A DNA stretch of 64,000 nucleotides from Nitrospira sp. Lineage in GTDB: Bacteria; Nitrospirota; Nitrospiria; Nitrospirales; Nitrospiraceae. Made by a program: the position numbers and the translations under genes. Shown piece by piece: positions 9,153 to 17,713 of the stretch (position 1 is its first letter; the number at the start of each line of letters is the position of its first letter). Under the pieces are notes generated by a model. That model was given only the letters and a program-made list of their open reading frames with translations, was not told the DNA's origin and made no database searches. The stretch spans positions 35,540 to 99,539 of the forward strand of contig JABFSU010000024.1 in the NCBI GenBank assembly GCA_013140455.1, read 5' to 3'.

Positions 9153-9191
9153 GTTAACCGACAATTTACATGTCCATAAGGGCAGGTTAAC
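9153..9191. promoter_or_regulatory. Candidate Pho box, response-regulator side
   Basis: GTTAAC at 9153, ATTTAC at 9164 and GTTAAC at 9186 are all in one 11-bp phase (offsets 0, 11, 33); the slot at 9175 is degenerate. The block ends 25 bp before the response-regulator start codon, so binding there could act as autoregulation or repression. Its phase differs from the 9102 block, suggesting two separate sites in this divergent promoter. Confidence 0.5.
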
Positions 9192-9216
9192 TCCGGGTCA
9201 GTATTGTGACGACGCG

Positions 9217-9924
9217 ATGCATGCAACCATGTCGAGCCCAGCCCACGTTCCGGAATCTATCCTCATCTTCGTTCGAACGGATTCTTTCGCGCAATCGCTG
9301 AAGAAAGCGCTGGAGAGTAACGGCTACCGCGGCACGGTCGTGACGACTGAGTCCGCGGCGTTTACCGAGGCGAAAGCGTCGGTGCCCTCCCTGATTGTCA
9401 TTGATCGTCAAACCGGGACCACCTCGAATCTGCGTAACCTTCGGACCTTGGCGACCGTTCCCATCGTTGCCATAGATGACACCGTGCCGGCTTGCAGTGA
9501 AGACGAATGCGTGCAGGACTACGATCGCGGGATCGATCTGGTCGTGTGCAGCCAGAGTACTCGTGAACTGGTGGCTCGAGTGCGTGCCATTCTAAGGCGG
9601 CGTGAAGCGTCGAGCGGCACCACGACACACTATGGGGTCGGCGATGTGAAAATGGATCTCGATCGGCATGAGGTGACTGTGCAAGGGCGTCAGGTTGAAC
9701 TCACGCCGAAGGAATTTCAAATTCTCCGCCAGTTTTTAGAGTCTCCCAGCCGTGTGTTTTCACGCCAGGAAATGCTGAATCGCGTGTGGGGCGAGGGCTA
9801 TGCGCTGGAAGAACACGCGCTGGACGTCCACATCCACTCTCTCCGCCACAAAATCGAAACCGATCCGACTCATCCTGCCCTGATCGTGACGGTGCGTGGT
9901 GTCGGGTATAAATTGCGGACTTAG
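9217..9924 (+). CDS. OmpR/PhoB-type response regulator with degenerate receiver
   Basis: A 235-residue protein. The C-terminal half (about 138-235) is a clear winged-helix OmpR domain: LTPKEFQILRQFLESPSRVF and HIHSLRHKIETDP, ending GVGYKLRT. The N-terminal half has the receiver length and secondary-structure order, and keeps an aspartate in LIVIDRQTG, but the acidic pocket reads FVRTD and the conserved Thr/Ser and Lys positions are not recognisable (VAIDDT, VCSQS). It is probably an atypical or pseudo-receiver acting without canonical phosphorylation. ATG at 9217 or 9229 are both possible. No histidine kinase is adjacent. The divergent PstS-like gene and the 11-bp repeats suggest a phosphate-linked role. 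Its stop codon overlaps the start of an inverted-repeat element. Confidence 0.82.
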   Translation: MHATMSSPAHVPESILIFVRTDSFAQSLKKALESNGYRGTVVTTESAAFTEAKASVPSLIVIDRQTGTTSNLRNLRTLATVPIVAIDDTVPACSEDECVQDYDRGIDLVVCSQSTRELVARVRAILRRREASSGTTTHYGVGDVKMDLDRHEVTVQGRQVELTPKEFQILRQFLESPSRVFSRQEMLNRVWGEGYALEEHALDVHIHSLRHKIETDPTHPALIVTVRGVGYKLRT

Positions 9925-10106
9925 GAGCCTGTCCGACACTGACCGTTCTACTGCGGCGAATGATCTGTCACCATCTGCGTCGTTCTCGGCCAGAAAAAAT
10001 CCTCAGCGTATTCGGCGAATACGCCTCCGGTTTTTCCCGGCCTGCGGCCTCGCAGCTGATCACGTCTCCTTCGCCTCGTCACGAAGGCAATGTCGGACAG
10101 GCTCCT
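9923..10106. repeat. 184-bp palindromic miniature element (MITE/REP-like)
   Basis: Perfect 16-bp terminal inverted repeats AGGAGCCTGTCCGACA (9923-9938) and its complement (10091-10106). The interior is also a long imperfect palindrome: the arms 9956-10010 and 10020-10075 pair with few gaps around the centre GTATTCGGCGAATAC. It encodes no protein. The left end overlaps the last two bases of the upstream stop codon. It is likely a non-autonomous miniature element or a 3' RNA hairpin; no target duplication is evident. Confidence 0.75.
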
Positions 10107-10165
10107 CGCCCTGCCTGCGTCATTCCTTTCCAGTATCCATGGTCCACTATATAGATAGACTGCGC

Positions 10166-10188
10166 TCTCCCGCGATTGTCGCGGAAGA
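10166..10188 (-). terminator. Weak hairpin downstream of CBS gene
   Basis: TCTCCCGCGA-TTG-TCGCGGAAGA gives a 6-bp GC stem (CCGCGA/TCGCGG) with A/G-rich flanks, located 40 bp beyond the stop of the minus-strand CBS-domain gene. No long U-tract follows, so termination strength is doubtful. Confidence 0.3.
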
Positions 10189-10228
10189 GTCGGCATGACA
10201 AAATTGTGTCGGGGGAGGATTGAGAGCG

Positions 10229-10612
10229 TTAGAATTCGTCGATGGAAACCGGTTGGAGTAAGTCACGGACGGACAAAATTCCGATGACCGATCCACCCTT
10301 CATGACCCCCAGGTGGCGGGTCCGGTGCTTGTTCATCAAGTCTGCCGCTTCTGTGAGAGGCCTTCGTTCTTCAATCCCGACGACCGGGGTACTCATGATG
10401 TCTTCCACCGGAACGAAGTACGGACCGCGGTCAGAGCCGATGACCTTCTTCACGATATCCGATTCCGTGACAATGCCGATAATGCGCCCCTTCTCCGCGA
10501 TCAGCACACTGCACACGTTGCAGGTTTTCATGAGCTTCGCCGCGTCGATGACCGATGTCCCGGCGTCAACAGTAATCAGTTCTTTCTTCATCAATTGTCC
10601 GACTGTGAGCAT
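10229..10612 (-). CDS. CBS-domain pair protein
   Basis: A 127-residue protein made almost entirely of two CBS motifs (about 8-62 and 70-124): VGQLMKKELITVDAGTSVID, then VEDIMSTPVVGIEERRPL and HRTRHLGVMKGGSVIGILSV. Such stand-alone pairs bind adenosyl nucleotides and act as energy- or ligand-sensing modules. The start is preceded by AGGGAGGA, a good ribosome site. Upstream is the TIGR03790-type gene in the opposite direction. A partner protein is not evident from the sequence. Confidence 0.88.
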   Translation of the reverse strand: MLTVGQLMKKELITVDAGTSVIDAAKLMKTCNVCSVLIAEKGRIIGIVTESDIVKKVIGSDRGPYFVPVEDIMSTPVVGIEERRPLTEAADLMNKHRTRHLGVMKGGSVIGILSVRDLLQPVSIDEF

Positions 10613-10764
10613 CTGTTCCTCCCTTTGTATTGTTGTATTATTCGCATTCTACACACCCGAGGTTGCGGCAGAGTTAGAGGTGGATTACCGATGCGTAAAT
10701 TTCAAGTAGAGCGGGCCTGGTCTTGGGCCATGCCGGCGCCGGCCTTGGGAGGCCAAGACGGAAG

Positions 10765-12627
10765 ATGTTGCAAAACTATTGTTTGAGAGCGAAGAGTTCA
10801 GGCCCCAGGTCTGCTTCGGTGTTCCTCATGGGATTCTTGGCGCTTCTCCAGGGTCTGATCTTGTTGTTCGATAATTCCACAGTTCGAGCGGAGCTCTCCC
10901 CGAATCAGGTCGTGATTGTGGCCAACGCGTATAGCCATGAGAGTCTCTCGGTTGCGCAACATTATGCGACGCGGCGGAAAATTCCCGCGCAGCACATCGT
11001 CGAACTGGATCTTCCTCTCGATGACACCATGAGCCGGGAGGACTACGAGCGCCGGCTGGCGGCGCCTCTCCGGCAGGCACTCCACGCGCGGGATATTCAT
11101 AAAACGATTCGTGTCGTCGTGACGGTCTTCGGTGTTCCGCTCCGCGTCGCCGCGCCGAGACTCACGGACGACGAAGAGCGCTGGCGTCGCGATGCAACTG
11201 CCAGGCTCGGTGCCGCGCGGGTGCGGCTGGAGGATCTTGAGCGCCGGGCCGGGGCCATCGCGGCGAGTTCCGGCTCTGCGCCTGCTTCTGCTCAGGCCGT
11301 GCCGCAGGTAGAAAGCCCCGTCACCTATGAGCGCCATATCGCCTTCTTGCTGCGCGTCGATGAGGCCGTTCAGGCTTCCACCAAGCGGGTGCGACAGCTG
11401 AAGGCACCCGCCGATGCGCAGTGGGCGTCAGGATTGGAAGCCATCGTCAGGGACCATCAGGGCGTGGCCGGGCTTTCGCAACTGCAGCACGAGTTTCCCC
11501 GCAATGGACAGGATTCCTGGAGTGAGGCCGCTACACAGATGCGGGCGCAGCAAGCGGAGGGATTGCAATTGCTGCTCGGATCGTTGGAACTTCCGATTCG
11601 AGACCGGCGGAGCGATCTCTATCAACAGGTCGAGCAGGTGTACGGAGCCTATGGTGTATTCGGTCTGGCCGCGATGGAACAGAACTGGTTGTCGGAGGAA
11701 CATGGCGACGCCAGTGTCGATAGTGAGCTAAGTCTGCTCTGGTGGGATCGGTCGCTGTACGGCGCGGCCTGGCGCCGGGCGAATCCGCTGTACCATGCGT
11801 TCAAGAAATCCGGCGGCGGGCGTCGAGAGATCCCCGTTCTCATGGTGGGCCGGCTCGATGCCTCGACCGCCGATCTGGCGAGCCGCTTGGTGGATCGCGC
11901 GATGGAAGCGGAGCGGCAGGGGCTGAACGGAACGGTCTATCTGGATGCGCGCGGAATGCCGGTCAAGGATCCGTTCGATACGTATGGCCGCTACGATCAA
12001 AGCCTGCGGGACTTGCATCAGTTTGTCACGCAGCACACGACGTACCGCTCGCAACTGGACAACACGGAGGCGCGGTTTGAGCGTCCCGGCGCAGCGCCGG
12101 ACGTCGCGTTCTATACGGGCTGGTACCGGCTGAGACAATATGAAGATGCCTTTACCTTCCGGACCGGCGCGATCGGATACCACATGGCTTCCGGTGAAGC
12201 CGTGAGTCTCCACCGCCACGGAGAGGCAGGCTGGTGCAAGAATGCGTTGGATCGCGGGATTACCGTGACGCTCGGCTCAGTCGGGGAGCCCTACCTGGAT
12301 GCGTTCCCAGAGCCGCTCGAATTCGCTGCGCTGCTCATGACCGGCCAGTACTCCCTGGTCGAGTCCTATTATCTGACCAGCCGTTGGGTGAGCTGGCGTA
12401 TGGTGCTGGTCGGCGACCCGCTCTATACCCCCTGGAAAACCAGGCCGGCTGCGAAGCGATCCGCTTTGAGCATGTTTCCGCTGGCTCCGATCGCACCGTC
12501 CGACCGGGCGTTTGCCGATCCGCTCCTTGCGATAGATGACGTGAAACGCCTTCAGAGCCAATCCCGAATCAGGCTTGACGCAATTCTGCAGCACCAGGCT
12601 CGAACGTTAGGACCGGCAGGACACTGA
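10765..12627 (+). CDS. TIGR03790-family protein (exosortase-associated, function unknown)
   Basis: A 620-residue protein with an N-terminal signal/anchor (MGFLALLQGLILLF at about 22-35) and the typical opening QVVIVANAYSHESLSVAQHY followed by ARKIP-like R/KIPAQHIVELDLP. A Cys/His-containing C-terminal region (GWCKNALDRGITVTLGSVGE, GDPLYTPW) is also family-like. As I recall, this family occurs only in genomes with exosortase, which agrees with the exopolysaccharide cluster at 1-5.5 kb. A central insert (about 140-250) is rich in Ala, Glu and Arg and may be coiled. The ATG at 10765 is a choice among 10723, 10765 and 10828; none has a strong ribosome site. Confidence 0.78.
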   Translation: MLQNYCLRAKSSGPRSASVFLMGFLALLQGLILLFDNSTVRAELSPNQVVIVANAYSHESLSVAQHYATRRKIPAQHIVELDLPLDDTMSREDYERRLAAPLRQALHARDIHKTIRVVVTVFGVPLRVAAPRLTDDEERWRRDATARLGAARVRLEDLERRAGAIAASSGSAPASAQAVPQVESPVTYERHIAFLLRVDEAVQASTKRVRQLKAPADAQWASGLEAIVRDHQGVAGLSQLQHEFPRNGQDSWSEAATQMRAQQAEGLQLLLGSLELPIRDRRSDLYQQVEQVYGAYGVFGLAAMEQNWLSEEHGDASVDSELSLLWWDRSLYGAAWRRANPLYHAFKKSGGGRREIPVLMVGRLDASTADLASRLVDRAMEAERQGLNGTVYLDARGMPVKDPFDTYGRYDQSLRDLHQFVTQHTTYRSQLDNTEARFERPGAAPDVAFYTGWYRLRQYEDAFTFRTGAIGYHMASGEAVSLHRHGEAGWCKNALDRGITVTLGSVGEPYLDAFPEPLEFAALLMTGQYSLVESYYLTSRWVSWRMVLVGDPLYTPWKTRPAAKRSALSMFPLAPIAPSDRAFADPLLAIDDVKRLQSQSRIRLDAILQHQARTLGPAGH

Positions 12628-12732
12628 TGGCGCTCGCAGGAAAACAGATTCTTCAGGAGTCTGCCGGGTGAGCAGGACTGCTCCTCGCCGGCCTTCTTGG
12701 GTCCTTCCCGGTCATGCTGATTGTGGCAGGAA

Positions 12733-13326
12733 TCAGAACAGATCGAATCGTATGTAGTCGGTCCGCGGACTTTGCCCGGCGCTATTGAAGGCGAATAGGG
12801 TTGCGTAGTAACTCTCCCCTTTCGGGAGGTCTACGGTGAGGCGGGTTTCAGGGCCGGTTTGGAATGTATATTGGGTTGTGGCAGACATCGTCGAGATCAG
12901 GATCTTGTATCCTACTGCATCGCCGGAAGGGCTCGGGTTCCATTCGAACGTGACCGGCTGAGTCTCAGGCTTTTCCAACGCCAGGGTTTGAGGCGGCGGG
13001 CCGGGGGGCATCTCTAAGGGCACCTCCATTGGAAGCCGGGTGGTCTCCGGTGATGGGAGTGAGGGAGCTGGCTCAGCGGGAACTGCGGAGGCCTCATCGC
13101 CGGGCGTCGCGGTATCTCCGGTCTGTTGTCCGGAGACCGGGGTGACGGACGGTTGTGTAGAAGAGGCCCCTTTCGCTCCGGAGGCCGGATCCTGCAAATC
13201 CCCGCAGGAAGCAGTGACGAGCAACAACCCGGTGAGAAGCGGCCATAGGATGGCACGAAGGGAGCCCTGCCGGTGCGGGATACCTGTAGGTGGGATGAAT
13301 CGGGCCGTCGGTTGAGTCGTAGACAT
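12733..13326 (-). CDS. Lipoprotein with C-terminal fibronectin type III-like domain
   Basis: A 197-residue protein. An N-terminal basic segment is followed by a hydrophobic stretch and lipobox LVTASC (Cys near 41). Residues 43-105 are a Pro/Ala/Ser/Thr-rich, probably disordered linker. Residues 108-197 read like a fibronectin type III domain (VTFEWNPSPSGDAVGYKIL, then VDLPKGESYYATLFAFNSAG). Such lipoproteins display an FN3 module at the envelope, often for protein or polysaccharide contact. Convergent with the TIGR03790 gene. A TTAAC-like cluster lies upstream but is less regular than the other candidate Pho boxes. Confidence 0.72.
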   Translation of the reverse strand: MSTTQPTARFIPPTGIPHRQGSLRAILWPLLTGLLLVTASCGDLQDPASGAKGASSTQPSVTPVSGQQTGDTATPGDEASAVPAEPAPSLPSPETTRLPMEVPLEMPPGPPPQTLALEKPETQPVTFEWNPSPSGDAVGYKILISTMSATTQYTFQTGPETRLTVDLPKGESYYATLFAFNSAGQSPRTDYIRFDLF

Positions 13327-13484
13327 CGCGGAGAGATATATAGAGGAGAAGCTGTTACGCGCCGCTCGGGTTGTTGTAACGGATGTGTTAATTGTTCTCG
13401 GGGACCCTGGAATGCGGACGATTAACGCGATCTTGAGCCGGCGGCAACCTGGTGGTGATGCGTGCTCGATAGGATGAGGCCATC

Positions 13485-14285
13485 ATGTTCGGAACGTTGA
13501 TCGGCATCTTTCTGACCTCCACCGGCATCATGATTGGTGCCGATACCGTGCTCTGGGGATCCAGCGCGCCTCACCCCTCCCGAATAGAAAAAACCTGTAT
13601 GTCTAGCCAGCGGAGTGTGGCCGCCTTTGAGGGGTGGTATGGCGAACGGCTCTCCCTGCATCAGCAGTTCCAATCTGTCTGTAAGACCCTCTCCAGGTCG
13701 CGTAAGCCGCTGTCGGTCGATGCGCAGGCGGACCTCCTCATTCGCAAACTGTTCGACAAGTACCGGGAGCAGGGACCGCTCACAACCCCGGCAGCCGCAT
13801 TGCCGGCGCCGGAAAATCCTCACATCGCGTTCGTCGCAGTGGCAGGGTTTGACGGAACCATGCCGATGGTCGCCGTTCGTGAATTGCGGTGGGAGAAGAC
13901 CCGCAAAGGGCAGTGGAGCGTCAAGACAGCGCCGGTCGGGAAGCTCAGTTTCGACGGCTGCGGGGTACGATTCTTGGGGGACGAGCGTGTTGCGGCGCTC
14001 TTGCTGGATACGAGCGGCCACTTTGAACGGGACAAGCAGCGACCCGAAGTCAGCCGTGCGATCGAGGCGAATCGCCTGCGCGCAGAGGACAATTGCTTCT
14101 TGTCGGCATTCAGTGTTGACGATGCGAAGGTCTTATACAAGCTTGCGGTTCGGGCGACGATCGATCACGCAGAGACCTTCCAGATGGAGAACGGCGCGGT
14201 GGGCGGCCAGCTCCATCTTCTGACGATTCCGATGGATGGACCGATCCACAAGGCCATCCTCGATCCTGAGCAGTATGTGGAATAG
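13485..14285 (+). CDS. Proteasome-like (Ntn-hydrolase fold) hypothetical protein
   Basis: A 266-residue protein, no signal peptide. Its N-terminus (GTLIGIFLTSTGIMIGADT, then SQRSVAAFEGW) follows the strand pattern of proteasome beta-type Ntn hydrolases, where a Thr after a very short leader is the nucleophile; Thr4 would be the candidate. The remainder (RELRWEKTRKGQWSV, HAETFQMENGAVGGQLHLLT) fits a compact alpha/beta protein ending like these families. Assignment is from pattern resemblance only. The start ATG follows AGGATGAGG. A 44-residue membrane-protein gene follows 76 bp downstream. Confidence 0.55.
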   Translation: MFGTLIGIFLTSTGIMIGADTVLWGSSAPHPSRIEKTCMSSQRSVAAFEGWYGERLSLHQQFQSVCKTLSRSRKPLSVDAQADLLIRKLFDKYREQGPLTTPAAALPAPENPHIAFVAVAGFDGTMPMVAVRELRWEKTRKGQWSVKTAPVGKLSFDGCGVRFLGDERVAALLLDTSGHFERDKQRPEVSRAIEANRLRAEDNCFLSAFSVDDAKVLYKLAVRATIDHAETFQMENGAVGGQLHLLTIPMDGPIHKAILDPEQYVE

Positions 14286-14361
14286 GTCGACAGCAAACGT
14301 GTACTGGCAGGGAGATCGGTCAGTGCGAAAAACGTTTCAAGCGGCAAGGAGGTGAGCCTGT

Positions 14362-14496
14362 ATGCTTCCCAATCTGCGCGGTACGTTCTTTCTCATGGTG
14401 ACGCTGGTCCTCTTCGCAGGCATCATCGCTATTCTGGCCATGGGCACGGTCATGAAGCCGGGCCGGTGGTGTGAACGTCCCAAGCCGCTCAACTGA
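14362..14496 (+). CDS. Small single-span membrane protein (44 aa)
   Basis: A short open frame with the best ribosome site in this stretch (AAGGAGGTGAG, about seven bases before ATG). The protein is MLPNLRGTF followed by a hydrophobic span (residues 9-31) and a short basic tail with one Cys (KPGRWCERPKPLN). It is too short for a domain match; the strong Shine-Dalgarno and clean single-span topology support a real gene. It lies between the Ntn-like gene and the methylglyoxal synthase on the same strand. Confidence 0.6.
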   Translation: MLPNLRGTFFLMVTLVLFAGIIAILAMGTVMKPGRWCERPKPLN

Positions 14497-14647
14497 CGGT
14501 CAACGGTCGCTCATGGTCGCCTGGCACTCGCGTAAGTGCTTGATGCCGCAGCGGGGTCTGGCATGAAATTCATTCGTAACAAGAGCCTGCCATACTGCGG
14601 GGAGAACGGCGCTGGAAAGTCCGTAGACTTATGACCGAGGAGGAGCC

Positions 14648-15118
14648 ATGAACAACAATACTGTGTCGATGGCGGACGAAAAAACGATCGCGATTGTGGC
14701 ACACGATAATAAGAAACAGGATCTCCTGGCGTGGGCGAAGTTTAACCGTGAGGCGCTGGCCGGGCATCATCTCATCGCAACCGGGACGACCGGAAAGTTG
14801 CTCGCGACGGAACTTGAGCTGTCGGTGACTAGGTTGCAGAGTGGTCCGCTGGGCGGGGATCAACAGATCGGCGCAAAGATCAGCGAGGGCGAGATCGATG
14901 TTCTGATATTTTTCTGGGACCCGCTCGAACCGCATCCGCACGATCCGGACGTGAAAGCGCTGCTCCGCATCGCCGTCGTCTGGAATATTCCGATCGCCTG
15001 CAACCGAGCATCGGCGGATTTTCTTATCTCTTCCTCACTGATGCCGAAATCGTACGAGCGTCTTGTGCCGGATTATGAAGGGCACCGGAATCGGTTGGTG
15101 CGATTGGACGTAGCCTAG
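14648..15118 (+). CDS. mgsA: Methylglyoxal synthase
   Basis: A 156-residue cytoplasmic enzyme converting dihydroxyacetone phosphate to methylglyoxal and phosphate. Signature segments are present: IALVAHDNKK-like [41 protein letters not shown] (catalytic Asp region) and [20 protein letters not shown] (active-site Asp/His). Length matches the family (about 150). The start has GAGGAGG upstream. The reaction releases phosphate and is inhibited by phosphate in studied enzymes, which fits the phosphate-related neighbours, including ppk convergent with it. Confidence 0.94.
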   Translation: MNNNTVSMADEKTIAIVAHDNKKQDLLAWAKFNREALAGHHLIATGTTGKLLATELELSVTRLQSGPLGGDQQIGAKISEGEIDVLIFFWDPLEPHPHDPDVKALLRIAVVWNIPIACNRASADFLISSSLMPKSYERLVPDYEGHRNRLVRLDVA

Positions 15119-15155
15119 CCCCGGCGCTCACGTCGCGGTCCCATCCGGTGCAGCA

Positions 15156-17249
15156 TCATCGCTCAAGCGGAGTCTGATTCCAGGTACCGGCCTGGTCGAG
15201 CATCAGTTGCTGGGAGTCGAGCGGCGTGTCGTTCGGCGGTGGCAGGACGCGCTCGTACAACCCCTGCTCATTCATCCGGCGCAGGTGCGTCGTGTCGCGT
15301 AAATGCGGGAACAGAATGTGGTCGCGAATGGCCTGGCGCAGGTGCGCGGCTTCGATCGGGAACACCGATTCGACACGCCCATCCAGATTGCGCGGCATGA
15401 GATCGGCGCTCCCCATCCATAACTCCTCTTTTTCCCGGTCGAACCGGAAATAGAAAATCCGGCTGTGTTCGAGAAAGCGGCCTACCAGCGACGTGACGGT
15501 GATTCGATCGCTGACGCCGGGGACGCCGGGGCGCAGTCCACAGACGCCTCGTATTTGCAGATCGACGCTGACACCCGCCTGGGAGGCCCGATAGAGCGCC
15601 TGAATGCAGGCCGGATCGGTGAGGGCGTTGAGCTTCAAGGCGATATAGCCCTGTCCTGTCTGCAGGTGTTGAGCCGTGACCCGTTCGATGCGCTCGAGCA
15701 TGCCGCTGCGCACTCCGCTCGGGGCGACCATCAGGCAGCGATAGGGATGCTCTCCGGCGTATCCGGTCAACGCGTTGAAGAGCATGGCGACGTCGGAGGC
15801 GATGGCCGGATTGCTGGTCAGGAGTGCGAGATCGGTGTAGACGCGCGCGGTCGCAGGATTGTAGTTGCCGGTGCTGAGATGGATATATCGCGCGAGCCCG
15901 TGATTCTCACGGCGCACAATCAGGCACATCTTGGCATGTGTCTTCAATCCGACCAGTCCGTATGCGACGTGCACGCCCGCCCGCTCCAATTCTTTGGACC
16001 ATTGAATGTTGTTTTCTTCGTCGAAGCGAGCCCGCAGCTCGACCAGCGCGGTGACCTCTTTCCCGTTGTCCCTTGCCTGCATGAGGGCCTGCACGATGGG
16101 CGAAGCGAGCCCGACTCGATACAGGGTGATCTTGATGGCCAAGACCTGAGGATCGGCTGCCGCATTGCGGAGAAGATCGACTACCGGCTGGAAGCTGTCG
16201 TAGGGATGATAGAGCAGCAGATCGCGTTCTTGCATGACGGTGAAGAGATCCTGGCGAGCCAGGAGCGGTGAGACTTTTTGCAGCAGCGGTGCATCTTTCA
16301 GATCGGGCCGATCCAACTTGGTGAGTTCGATGAGATCGGCCATGCCGAGAGGGCCGTCCACGGCGTCGATCTGGTCTGGGCCGAGGTGCAGGTTCTTCGC
16401 CAGAATCTCCCGGATCTGTTCCGGCATCGCCGCGCTGACTTCCAGGCGCACGGCGGAACCGAAATGCCGCTGACGAAGACTTTCCTGAATGGCTTGCAGA
16501 AGATCGGCGGCTTCGTCCGCTTCAATGTCGGGGTCTGCGTCGCGTGTGACCCGGAACGGATAGGCCGTTGCGACTCGGCAGCCGGGAAACAGGAGATCCA
16601 GGTTGGCGGCGATGACTTCCTCGATCCATACAAAGCTGCCGGAGTTTCCGTCGGAGCCGCTCGCCGGTTGGACTTCACGCGGCACAGGAAGAAGACGTGG
16701 AAAGAGGCGCGGGACTTTCAGGCGCGCGAACCGTTCATGGTGCTCGCCGTCGTGCACCACGATGGCGAGGTTCATGCACAAATTGGAAATATGCGGAAAC
16801 GGATGGACGGCGTCGAAGGCCAGCGGGGTCAGGGCCGGGAGAATGGCGGATTTGAAATAGTCCCGGAGTCGCGCGATCGCTTCACTCGGAATCTCAGAGA
16901 GAGGCTGTACCTGAATGCCTGTCTCGCGCAACTTCGGCAGAAGATCGTCTTGCCAGCAGGCCATCTGCCGGGCCAGGAGGGGGGCAAGGGCCTGATGAAT
17001 CGCCAAGATCTGTTCCGCCGGTGTGCAGCCGTCCGGCGGGGCTTCGACGGAGCCGGTTTGCTGCTGCCAGTAGAGTCCGGACATCCGGATCATAAAAAAC
17101 TCATCCAGATTGCTGCTGAAGATAGAGAGGAATTTCAGCCGTTCGAGGAGGGGATGGCGCTGATCGAGCGCCTCTTCGAGCACGCGTTCGTCGAAACGAA
17201 CCCAGCTCAGTTCTCGGTTGATGTAGAGAGACGGGTCCGTCAGGCTCAT
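15156..17249 (-). CDS. ppk1: Polyphosphate kinase 1
   Basis: A 697-residue enzyme that polymerises ATP gamma-phosphate into polyphosphate. N-domain YINRELSWVRFDERVLEEA is diagnostic. The autophosphorylated histidine is in YIHLSTGNYN (His457 with this start), and the second conserved histidine is in GRFLEHSRIF (His595); the acidic/basic segment SADLMPRNLDGRVESVF follows. ATG at 17249 is preferred because it starts at the conserved MSLTDPSLYINREL segment with GAGGG upstream; 17282 is an in-frame alternative. A candidate Pho box lies 80-130 bp upstream. Convergent with mgsA. Confidence 0.95.
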   Translation of the reverse strand: MSLTDPSLYINRELSWVRFDERVLEEALDQRHPLLERLKFLSIFSSNLDEFFMIRMSGLYWQQQTGSVEAPPDGCTPAEQILAIHQALAPLLARQMACWQDDLLPKLRETGIQVQPLSEIPSEAIARLRDYFKSAILPALTPLAFDAVHPFPHISNLCMNLAIVVHDGEHHERFARLKVPRLFPRLLPVPREVQPASGSDGNSGSFVWIEEVIAANLDLLFPGCRVATAYPFRVTRDADPDIEADEAADLLQAIQESLRQRHFGSAVRLEVSAAMPEQIREILAKNLHLGPDQIDAVDGPLGMADLIELTKLDRPDLKDAPLLQKVSPLLARQDLFTVMQERDLLLYHPYDSFQPVVDLLRNAAADPQVLAIKITLYRVGLASPIVQALMQARDNGKEVTALVELRARFDEENNIQWSKELERAGVHVAYGLVGLKTHAKMCLIVRRENHGLARYIHLSTGNYNPATARVYTDLALLTSNPAIASDVAMLFNALTGYAGEHPYRCLMVAPSGVRSGMLERIERVTAQHLQTGQGYIALKLNALTDPACIQALYRASQAGVSVDLQIRGVCGLRPGVPGVSDRITVTSLVGRFLEHSRIFYFRFDREKEELWMGSADLMPRNLDGRVESVFPIEAAHLRQAIRDHILFPHLRDTTHLRRMNEQGLYERVLPPPNDTPLDSQQLMLDQAGTWNQTPLER

Positions 17250-17361
17250 TGCGCATGGCCCTCTTTTGAGTGTGAACGGCACTGCCGGCGCGTGAATGTT
17301 CAGCCGGACATCGGTCGGCGCTAGGATAGTCAGGTCTCATCCGCTGCCTCAAGAGCGCACG

Positions 17362-17378
17362 GTTAATTGTGTGTTAAC
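17362..17378. promoter_or_regulatory. Candidate Pho box upstream of ppk1
   Basis: GTTAAT at 17362 and GTTAAC at 17373 are exactly 11 bases apart, about 113 bp before the chosen ppk1 start. This is the same motif and spacing as before the porin, the PstS-like gene and the PhoB-like regulator. Polyphosphate kinase is a Pho-regulon member in several bacteria. Confidence 0.5.
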
Positions 17379-17455
17379 TTTTTTCGGGAAGCACACAGCG
17401 TCTCTCATTGCGGGCAGATCGGCATCCGTCGAAACTCAGTGCCCCTAGTGAGGAG

Positions 17456-17713
17456 TCAGGAGAGCTGCAGTCTCTTCTTTTTCCACCGGTCGCTTCCATA
17501 GATCGGGGTGCGGGGCCGCCTCGTGAGCGGGTCGCGCCGGCGGGTCCGGTTATGGGCGATGAGCCGGTCAGTGATATCGCCGCAGTGAACGCATCGGAGT
17601 GCCAACACTCTCGTTCCTCCGTCGCTCATGATTTCCGGAACTCTCAATCCGGCACAGCGGACACATTGGGTATCGCTTCCTTGACGGGTGTGGTTTTTAG
17701 AAATTCTTGCCAT
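17456..17713 (-). CDS. Small zinc-ribbon protein (85 aa)
   Basis: Begins with ATG preceded by GGAGGAAT, a strong ribosome site. Two CxxC knuckles (CVRC at 17-20 and CVHC at about 41-44) are separated by 20 residues, the layout of a rubredoxin-like or zinc-ribbon fold, followed by an Arg-rich tail (TRRRDPLTRRPR). The second zinc-ribbon gene at 21321 has the same design. Likely a nucleic-acid or protein-binding regulator; function unknown. Its divergent promoter region with the following gap has no other gene. Confidence 0.65.
   Translation of the reverse strand: MARISKNHTRQGSDTQCVRCAGLRVPEIMSDGGTRVLALRCVHCGDITDRLIAHNRTRRRDPLTRRPRTPIYGSDRWKKKRLQLS

Noticed and set aside
13375..13426. TTAAC-like cluster before the FN3 lipoprotein gene
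   Set aside because: Spacings are 12 and 34, not multiples of 11; kept only as a weak remark.
16278..17324. 348-codon plus-strand frame
   Set aside because: Antisense of ppk1; no start signal or motif.
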